64,000 nucleotides of DNA from Nocardia sp. CC227C (GTDB lineage Bacteria > Actinomycetota > Actinomycetes > Mycobacteriales > Mycobacteriaceae). This document shows, one piece after another, positions 58,597 to 64,000 of this stretch. Where the stretch lies: positions 248,001 to 312,000 of the forward strand of contig NZ_JASITE010000007.1 in NCBI RefSeq assembly GCF_030767025.1, given 5' to 3'. Numbering within the stretch: position 1 is the first letter of the stretch; each line of letters starts with the position of its first letter. A program made the translations under genes and the position numbers. The notes below the pieces were generated by a model, which worked only from the letters and a program-made list of their open reading frames with translations, did not search any database and was not told the origin of the DNA.

Positions 58597-59739
58597 TCAC
58601 CGTGGCATCTCCAGTGAGTCGAGCAGGCAGGCGCGTCGCAGGTGGGCGCGGGCGGCGATCGGGTCGGCCGCCAGTGCGCGCAGGTGGTCGTGGAAGGTCC
58701 GATCCTCGTCGCGCAGCCGCCGCCAGTTGTCGTGACTGGTGCGCTGCACGTAGTCGACGGCGACCGTGCGCCGCCGGGCGGCCACCGCGTCCAGTGCCGC
58801 TTCCGGGCCGCCGCCGAGCACATCGGCCAGTGCGGTGGCCAACTGGACGGCGTCGTGGATTCCGCTGTTCATTCCCATTCCGCCGAGCGGATTGTTCACG
58901 TGCGCGGCATCACCCATCAGCAGTACGCGGCCGTTGCGGAAGGAAGGCGTGACGCGCTGGTGCACCCGGTACAGCGAGGCGTGCCGGATGCGCCACGGGC
59001 GGCCCAGATCCGCGACGGCCGCCAAACGCTGTGGCAGGCGCGACCATTCGAGGTCGTCGTCGGAGTCGGCGGGGGTGGGCAGCAGCACCCGCCAGTGTTC
59101 TGGGGTGCGCAGCAGCACCAGCCATTCGTCCGGGTCGAATACGTAGTTGATCGGTGCGAGGCCGGGCAGCGCCGCCACGAGATCCTCGTCGACCGACGCG
59201 ACCAGGAACCGTTCCGGATAGGTGCTGCCGTCGAATCCGGCCCCGATGCCGTAGCGGACCGCCGAATGCGCGCCGTCCGCGCCGATCACCCAATCGGCGC
59301 GCACCGGCCCCCGCGACGTGTGCAGCACGGCCCCGTCGTCGGTGGCGTACAGACCGCGCACCTCGTGGCCGAAGCACACCCGGGCGTGCGCGGGCAGCGC
59401 GGCGAGCAGGATGGGCGTGAGTTTGCTCTGCTCGCACTGCACCCGGAACGGATAGTCGGTGTCGTCGGCGAGCACGCCCAGATCGAGCGTGGCGATCGCG
59501 CCGCCGCCGCGTTCCCGGTATTGGAATGTGGGCGCGATGATGCCCTGGGCCAGCAGCGGTTTCAGCACCCCGAGCTGCGCGAGCATCTCCAGCGTCGGCG
59601 GATGGAAGGTGGAGGCGCGCGATTCGGCGGCCAGGCCGCCGCCCTGTTCGAGCACGGTGACCGGGACCCCGCGGCGGGCGAGGGTGAGCGCGGCGGTCAA
59701 TCCGACCGGGCCCGCGCCCACCACCACGACGGCGGTCAC
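58597..59739 (-). CDS. FAD-dependent aromatic monooxygenase (PHBH type)
   Basis: A 380-residue group A flavin monooxygenase. FAD motif 1 is VVVGAGPVGLTAALTLARRG, the DG motif is WVIGADGAHSAVR and the GD motif is LLMGDAAHVNNPLGGMGMNS. Such enzymes hydroxylate aromatic rings with NAD(P)H. ATG 59739 overlaps the upstream aldehyde dehydrogenase stop (ATGA), making it the last gene of the flavin-reductase operon. Confidence 0.9.
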   Translation of the reverse strand: MTAVVVVGAGPVGLTAALTLARRGVPVTVLEQGGGLAAESRASTFHPPTLEMLAQLGVLKPLLAQGIIAPTFQYRERGGGAIATLDLGVLADDTDYPFRVQCEQSKLTPILLAALPAHARVCFGHEVRGLYATDDGAVLHTSRGPVRADWVIGADGAHSAVRYGIGAGFDGSTYPERFLVASVDEDLVAALPGLAPINYVFDPDEWLVLLRTPEHWRVLLPTPADSDDDLEWSRLPQRLAAVADLGRPWRIRHASLYRVHQRVTPSFRNGRVLLMGDAAHVNNPLGGMGMNSGIHDAVQLATALADVLGGGPEAALDAVAARRRTVAVDYVQRTSHDNWRRLRDEDRTFHDHLRALAADPIAARAHLRRACLLDSLEMPR

Positions 59740-61124
59740 GGCGTGTGGAGGGCGAAGCGGCCCTCGACGCCGACCACCCGGGCTCCGGTGAAGAAGCGCA
59801 GGGTTTCGGTGGTGCCCTCCTCGCCGAGTCCGGACAGCCCCCAGGCCGGGCGCGGCGTCATGAGGTGCAGGCTCATGATCGACGACCCGTTGACCTTGAC
59901 CTCACCGGCGCGAATCCGGTGCGCCACCGTGAGCGCCAGCTCCTCGTCGCCGCCGCACACATAGCCCTCCAGCCCGTAGGGCACGGCATTGGCCAGTCGC
60001 ACCGCCTCCTCGACGGAGTCGTAGGTGACGGTTCCGGCGACCGGCCCGAACACCTCGTCGGCGAGATCGCCGGCGAGCAGCGCGGGTTCCAGATAGTTCC
60101 CGCCGCCGGGCAGCGTGCCGAAGGCATGGAAGCGGCGTCCGGCCAGCGCCGCCCGCACGCGGTGGACATGACGGGAGTGGATGAGCGGACCGAATTCCGT
60201 CTCCCGATCCAGCGGCGGCCCGATACGCAAGGCGGCCAGCCGTTTTCCGGTGGCGTCGAGAATCTCGGCGGCGCGCTCGGCGGGCAGGATCAACCGGCCC
60301 AGCGCCCGGCACCACTGGCCGTTGAGGGTGGTGAGCAGTTCGGCCGCCATGCGCGCGGCGGTATCGAGATCGGCGTCGGGCAGCACGACGAGGGGATTGT
60401 TGCCGCCCAGTTCCAGCTGGCACGGCCGCAGCAGCGGAGCCGACACGGTGGCGATCGAGCGGCCCCCGGGCAGACCGCCGGTGAAGGAGACGGCCTTGAC
60501 GCGCGGATCGGCGACCAGCTGCGCACCGGTCGCAGCTCCGCCCTGCACCAACTGGAACATCCCGGCGGGCACCCGCTCGGCGATCACCTCGGCCAGCGGA
60601 ATCGCGCTGTAGGGCGCGAATTCGCTGACCTTCAGGATGACCGGGCAGCCCGCCGCGAGCGCATTGGCGACCTTGTGCGCGGCCATCGGGGCGGGTGCGT
60701 TCCACGGCACCAGGCACAGCGCCGGACCCAGCGGCAGCCGCCGCACCCGCACCCCCTCCCGGTCGGCCCGCAGCGCCCCCGCCCGAAGCTGTTCGGCGGC
60801 AAGGCGGAACGCACCCGAGACGATCGCGCCCAGCGGCTCGGTCTGCCGGATCGGCACGCCGGTGGCGCGGGCGTCGAGTTCGGTGATGCGGGGCAGCAGC
60901 GGCTCCAAGGCGTCGGCGATGGCGTCGAGGATCTCCGGGGTGACGGCTCCGGATGCGTTGTCCGCCACCGCGAGTGCGCGCTCGACACGCTCCGGGGCGG
61001 TGGCGACGGCCCGCGCCACCGGCATGCCGGTCGCCGGATCCTCCAATGCCGGACCGAGATCCACGGTCGGCGTGCCCCGTTCGCCGTCGATCAGGTCGAC
61101 GATCTCGGGCAGCGCCGCGCTCAT
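59736..61124 (-). CDS. Aldehyde dehydrogenase family protein (second)
   Basis: A 462-residue ALDH-fold protein. Asn is in CLVPWNAPAPM, Glu in CQLELGGNNPLVVLPD, and the catalytic Cys is expected in NGQWCRALGRLILP. The C-terminal tail PRPAWGLSGLGEEG deviates from the common PFGGxKxSG motif. It sits in a four-gene coupled operon, with ATGA overlaps on both sides: two-component flavin monooxygenase, ALDH, FAD monooxygenase. This points to consecutive oxidation of one substrate. Confidence 0.87.
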   Translation of the reverse strand: MSAALPEIVDLIDGERGTPTVDLGPALEDPATGMPVARAVATAPERVERALAVADNASGAVTPEILDAIADALEPLLPRITELDARATGVPIRQTEPLGAIVSGAFRLAAEQLRAGALRADREGVRVRRLPLGPALCLVPWNAPAPMAAHKVANALAAGCPVILKVSEFAPYSAIPLAEVIAERVPAGMFQLVQGGAATGAQLVADPRVKAVSFTGGLPGGRSIATVSAPLLRPCQLELGGNNPLVVLPDADLDTAARMAAELLTTLNGQWCRALGRLILPAERAAEILDATGKRLAALRIGPPLDRETEFGPLIHSRHVHRVRAALAGRRFHAFGTLPGGGNYLEPALLAGDLADEVFGPVAGTVTYDSVEEAVRLANAVPYGLEGYVCGGDEELALTVAHRIRAGEVKVNGSSIMSLHLMTPRPAWGLSGLGEEGTTETLRFFTGARVVGVEGRFALHTP

Positions 61125-62407
61125 CGCGCCGCCCCCGGAGCGGTGGTGAACAGCTCGTTGGCCTCGGCGTCGGTGACGATGCGCGCCACCTCGAGCATGC
61201 CCCGCTCGGCCGGGAACGTCATGACCAGCCCCATGGCGAGATCGCGCAGCGCGCGCCCGGCCGGACCGCCCATGGACGCCGCCGAGGTGCCGCCCGCCTT
61301 GAGCGCGCCCAGCGCCACCTGGAAGCAGGCCTCGGTGACCGCGCCCTTGCCGAGCCGCCACTGGGTGAACACCTCCGACTTCGGCTTGATCGGCGGCTCC
61401 GCGGTCTCGATGCTCAGCTGATAGCGCAGCCACAGGTACGCGGTGCGCAGCTGGCGGGTCATCTCGCCGATCAGCACCTGGTGCACGGGGGAGGAGGCGA
61501 TGGGCTCCCCGGTGTCGGCGAAGGTCTTGCGCGTGGTCGCGGTCAGGGTCTCGTCGTAGGCGCGCTGGGCGCAGCCGGTGTACACCGCCGCGATGGCGAG
61601 CTGATTGCCGACGAAACTGCCTCTGCTCATGGTGAGCATCTTGGTGAACGCGCCCGGAACCGCAAGGGCCTCGTCCTCGGGGATGAACACCTCGTCGAGC
61701 CGGATGCCGTTGTTGGCGGTGGCCCGCATACCGAGTCCGTCCCAGGGGGCGCGCACGCTCACCCCGGGTGCGTCGCGCGGTACGAAGAAGGTCGCCAACC
61801 CCTCGGCGGTCTCGTAGCCCTCCAGCTTGGCCGAGGTCAGGTAGTAGTCGGCCACCCCGGTCGCGCAGCCGAAGGACTTCTCGCCCTGGAGCATCCAACC
61901 GCCCTCCACCTTTCGCGCGGTGGTGGCGATGGTGATGTTGGCCTTGGCGGTCTTCACCGACTCGGAGGCGAAGTTGGCCAGCCACACGCCGTCGGCCATG
62001 CGGGTCAGCACCTTCTCGGCGAAGGCACGCACCACCGGGATCTCCTCGGCGGCGAAGAGTCCGGCGTCGATCGCCTCCAGCGGCAGCAGCCCGCGCGAGG
62101 CGCTGGTGTTGTGGAAGAAGTACGCCAGCGCCGTGGACGGGCAGGCCGTGCCCATGGCGAAGGTGGCGGCGGCCAGATCGCGCAGGGTGCCGCCGAGGCC
62201 GCCGAACTTCTCCGGCACCACCAGGCCCAGCAGTCCGGCATCGCGCAGCAGTCCGAGATGCGAGGCCGGGAAGGTGGCGGTGCGATCCGCCTCCTCGGCG
62301 GCGGCGCGCAGGGCGGGCAGCACCGCGTCGACGCGTTCGGCGCGCTGCCGTTCCGCATCGGTCATATCTTCGACTAGCCGTTGGCCGGTCGGTCGTTCGG
62401 CGGTCAT
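61121..62407 (-). CDS. Acyl-CoA dehydrogenase-fold flavin monooxygenase (group D-like)
   Basis: A 428-residue ACAD-fold protein (GLLGLVVPEKFGGLGGTLRD at the N-terminus; WMLQGEKSFGCATGVADYYL in the middle; RGSFVGNQLAIAAVYTGC in the helical C-domain). The adjacent upstream gene encodes a flavin reductase with ATGA overlap. The pairing suggests a two-component monooxygenase such as HsaA/HsaB or DszC rather than a dehydrogenase. ATG 62407. It is in the IclR-operator-controlled operon. Confidence 0.82.
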   Translation of the reverse strand: MTAERPTGQRLVEDMTDAERQRAERVDAVLPALRAAAEEADRTATFPASHLGLLRDAGLLGLVVPEKFGGLGGTLRDLAAATFAMGTACPSTALAYFFHNTSASRGLLPLEAIDAGLFAAEEIPVVRAFAEKVLTRMADGVWLANFASESVKTAKANITIATTARKVEGGWMLQGEKSFGCATGVADYYLTSAKLEGYETAEGLATFFVPRDAPGVSVRAPWDGLGMRATANNGIRLDEVFIPEDEALAVPGAFTKMLTMSRGSFVGNQLAIAAVYTGCAQRAYDETLTATTRKTFADTGEPIASSPVHQVLIGEMTRQLRTAYLWLRYQLSIETAEPPIKPKSEVFTQWRLGKGAVTEACFQVALGALKAGGTSAASMGGPAGRALRDLAMGLVMTFPAERGMLEVARIVTDAEANELFTTAPGAAR

Positions 62408-62889
62408 CGGGCAATCCCCTCGTGGTAGGTGCGGTCGTGGTAGATCAGCGGGGGTGCGGGCCGCGGCCGGGCGGCGTCCTCGACCAGGCCGAGCACGATG
62501 GTGTGGTCTCCGGCCGGGTGGCAGGCGGCGACCGCGCAGTCCAGCCAGGCCACCGCGTCGGTGAGGATCGCCGCTCCGCTGGGCGCGGTGTCCCAGTCGC
62601 CGACTGCGAAGCGGGCGGCGGGATCGCCGCTCGGGGTGGCGAAGCGCCGTCCGATCTCCTCGTGGTCGTGGCCGAGCACATTGATCGCGAACACTCCGCT
62701 GCGGCGGATGAGTCGGCAGGTGGTGCTGGCCGTCGTCAGGCTGATGGAGACCAGCGGCGGATCCAGGGCCACACTGGTGAAGGAACTGGCCGTCATGCCG
62801 TGTCGCCCGCCGTCGTCGCGGATGGTCGTCACCACGACGACACCGGTGGCCCACTGCGCCAGCACCGCACGGAGATTCGTCGAACTCAC
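62404..62889 (-). CDS. Flavin reductase (HsaB/DszD-like)
   Basis: A 161-residue flavin reductase of the FMN-binding split-barrel family: WATGVVVVTTIRDDGGRHGM, TASSFTSVALDPPLVSISL, and the C-terminal PLIYHDRTYHE. It should supply reduced FMN/FAD to the ACAD-fold oxygenase encoded next. ATG 62889 is only 10 bp from the double operator, so the transcript is leaderless or has a very short leader. Confidence 0.9.
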   Translation of the reverse strand: MSSTNLRAVLAQWATGVVVVTTIRDDGGRHGMTASSFTSVALDPPLVSISLTTASTTCRLIRRSGVFAINVLGHDHEEIGRRFATPSGDPAARFAVGDWDTAPSGAAILTDAVAWLDCAVAACHPAGDHTIVLGLVEDAARPRPAPPLIYHDRTYHEGIAR

Positions 62890-62898
62890 GGGCTTTCC

Positions 62899-62935
62899 GT
62901 TTCGATAGAGGAAACGCTGTTACGCACAAGGTAAC
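62899..62935. promoter_or_regulatory. Double IclR-type operator of the flavin monooxygenase operon
   Basis: GTTTC-GATAGAG-GAAAC at 62899-62915 and GTTAC-GCACAAG-GTAAC at 62919-62935: two 17-bp palindromes with identical geometry, 20 bp centre to centre. Confidence 0.75.
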
Positions 62936-63001
62936 GCTGCGCGGGAGTGTGGTGCAAGCGGAGCGGCGAAAATGGCCAGTACTCGCGGGATTCGGCGGGG
63001 C

Positions 63002-63018
63002 GTTTCCCAATGGGAAAT
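63002..63018. promoter_or_regulatory. IclR autoregulatory operator candidate
   Basis: GTTTC-CCAATGG-GAAAT, one mismatch from the consensus, with a long palindromic core (TTTCCCAATGGGAAA). It lies 21 bp upstream of the IclR GTG. Confidence 0.7.
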
Positions 63019-63039
63019 GGCGTGCCCTAAGCTGTAGGC

Positions 63040-63825
63040 GTGTCGGACACCGAGGCCGAGAATCAAAGTCGTTCCATCGCCGCCGTCGAGCGCGCCATGG
63101 ATGTATTGCTGCTGTTCGGCCGAACCGGGCGACCCGATCTAGGCGTCACCGAGATCGCCAACGAACTGGGCCTGACCAAAGCGGCGGTGCATCGCATCCT
63201 GACGGCGCTGCGCAATCGCGAACTCATCAGCCTGGAGCCGACCACCCGCCGCTACGCACTCGGCCACGCCGCCATCGCGCTGGGCCGTGCCTATCTCGCG
63301 CGCACCGATCTGCGCGTCATGGCGGCCCCGGAGCTGCGCCGACTGGCAACGCTCACCGGGGAGACCGCCACCCTGTCCATTCGGCGCGGTGATACCCGCA
63401 TGTACGTGGACCAGGTGGTGCCCGATCAGGAACTTCGGATGGAAGTCGCCCTCGGCGTGCCGTATCCGCTGCACGCCGGCAGCTCCTCCAAGGCCATCCT
63501 GGCCTTCCTGCGCAAGGAGGAGATCGACGAGTATCTGGACCGCCACGAGCTGACTCCCTTCACCGACGCCACCATCACCACCCCGCGCAAGCTGCGCTCC
63601 GAACTGGCCGAGGTGCGCAAGCGCGGATACGCGATCTCGTTGGGGGAGCGGCAGATCGGCGCGGCCTCGGTCGCGGCCCCGGTGCTCGACCACGACGGCG
63701 GCGTGGTGGCCGCGATCAGCGTGTGCGGACCGCTGTCGCGCTTCGAGCCGCGGTTGCAGGAGTACGTGCCGATGCTGCAGAAGGCGGCGGGCGCGGTGTC
63801 GGCACAGCTGGGCTATTCGGGCTGA
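63040..63825 (+). CDS. IclR-family regulator of the catabolic regulon
   Basis: A 261-residue IclR protein. The winged HTH is at about 8-70 (VTEIANELGLTKAAVHRILT) and the effector domain at about 85-255 (VALGVPYPLHAGSSSKAILA, SLGERQIGAASVAAPVLDHD). GTG 63040 is the likely start. A near-consensus site lies just upstream, so autoregulation is probable. Because IclR operators elsewhere are palindromes bound by dimer pairs, the 20-bp-phased GTTTC-N7-GAAAC sites at four other promoters fit this protein. The effector would be an intermediate of the pathway. Confidence 0.9.
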   Translation: MSDTEAENQSRSIAAVERAMDVLLLFGRTGRPDLGVTEIANELGLTKAAVHRILTALRNRELISLEPTTRRYALGHAAIALGRAYLARTDLRVMAAPELRRLATLTGETATLSIRRGDTRMYVDQVVPDQELRMEVALGVPYPLHAGSSSKAILAFLRKEEIDEYLDRHELTPFTDATITTPRKLRSELAEVRKRGYAISLGERQIGAASVAAPVLDHDGGVVAAISVCGPLSRFEPRLQEYVPMLQKAAGAVSAQLGYSG

Positions 63826-63836
63826 GCGCGCCGCCC

Positions 63837-64000
63837 TCACAGGTCCGCGCCGGGCTTGAGCACGCCCAGTGCCGCCGCCGCGAGCACACTGCCCCAGATC
63901 GCCCACACATAGGGCAGGCAGCCGTCCACGCTGCGTCGCAGGGTGCGCTCCACCGACTCGCTGGAGCCCGAGGACATCAGGGTCGCGAAGGCGGGGCCGA
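63837..64000 (-). CDS. C-terminal end of a membrane transporter (partial, runs off the window)
   Basis: The frame enters at the right edge and ends at TGA 63839-63837. It encodes GPAFATLMSSGSSESVERTL, a short loop, and a final membrane helix (YVWAIWGSVLAAAALGVL), then a brief polar tail. This fits the last one to two helices of an MFS-type transporter. It converges on the IclR gene. Confidence 0.6.
   Translation of the reverse strand, partial: GPAFATLMSSGSSESVERTLRRSVDGCLPYVWAIWGSVLAAAALGVLKPGADL

Noticed and set aside
61121-62407. Ordinary acyl-CoA dehydrogenase of beta-oxidation
   Set aside because: The fold is the same, but the coupled flavin reductase gene and absence of other beta-oxidation genes favour a flavin monooxygenase. 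The dehydrogenase option is not excluded.
1-64000. tRNA, rRNA, insertion sequence or phage genes
   Set aside because: I looked for tRNA cloverleaf arms, transposase motifs and integrase genes and saw none that I could support by eye; a dedicated tRNA or IS search could still find one.

Overview
This is a high-GC actinomycete chromosome segment, most likely Nocardia or a close relative in the Mycobacteriales. That placement is inferred from the gene families: two mycothiol-type maleylpyruvate isomerase-like proteins, a KshA-like Rieske oxygenase, a SARP regulator, CYP157-like P450s, GTG/TTG starts and many ATGA gene overlaps. I see no rRNA, tRNA, CRISPR array or insertion sequence.

Left flank (1-12.3 kb): accessory genes with three AraC-type regulators, a RibD/DHFR-like reductase, an acyl-CoA dehydrogenase/oxidase and two unusual P450s that lack the ExxR motif. 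Two broken gene remnants lie at the very start. A TetR/MFS efflux pair with a clear tandem operator closes the flank.

Polyketide cluster (about 12.3-28.4 kb): a compact type II PKS locus. An eight-gene minus-strand operon carries KS-alpha, chain-length factor, ACP, acyltransferase, a BBE-type flavoprotein, a P450, an MIO aromatic ammonia-lyase/aminomutase and an NTF2-like protein. Divergent from it are an ActIII-type ketoreductase, a methyltransferase and a SnoaL-like protein. A benzoate-type acyl-CoA ligase, a SARP and a LuxR-type regulator lie beside it. The gene content (ammonia-lyase + aryl-CoA ligase + non-canonical AT + EncM-like flavoprotein + KR + MT, no aromatase/cyclase) matches the logic of the enterocin/wailupemycin pathway. 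Two 11-bp-phased heptamer repeats (TCGAAGC) mark probable SARP target promoters.

Middle (28.4-41 kb): a Rieske oxygenase/dehydrogenase pair, small hypothetical proteins, an ECF sigma factor, a SulP transporter-MerR operon with a textbook MerR promoter (19-bp spacer), a BtrH-like protein, a methyltransferase, and a hydrolase remnant.

Right part (41-64 kb): probably the most novel region. An eight-gene minus-strand operon (52.9 to 45.2 kb) encodes a nitrilase-fold hydrolase, an RCC-reductase-like protein, a chlorophyllase-like alpha/beta hydrolase, a PAO-like Rieske oxygenase, a second bilin-reductase-like protein, a beta-rich unknown, a NOL/NYC1-like (chlorophyll b reductase family) SDR, and a maleate isomerase/arylmalonate decarboxylase-like enzyme. 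This parallels the plant chlorophyll-breakdown pathway step by step. Around it are a second isomerase paralogue, a CoA-ester lyase, two surface-anchored neocarzinostatin-fold proteins with a membrane protein, a two-component flavin monooxygenase, two aldehyde dehydrogenases, a FAD monooxygenase and an IclR regulator. Five promoters share the 17-bp operator GTTTC-N7-GAAAC. Four of them carry a second half or full site exactly 20 bp away, which ties the genes into one probable IclR regulon. I read this as a tetrapyrrole (chlorophyll-type) uptake and catabolism system; the function is inferred from family resemblance and context, not demonstrated.
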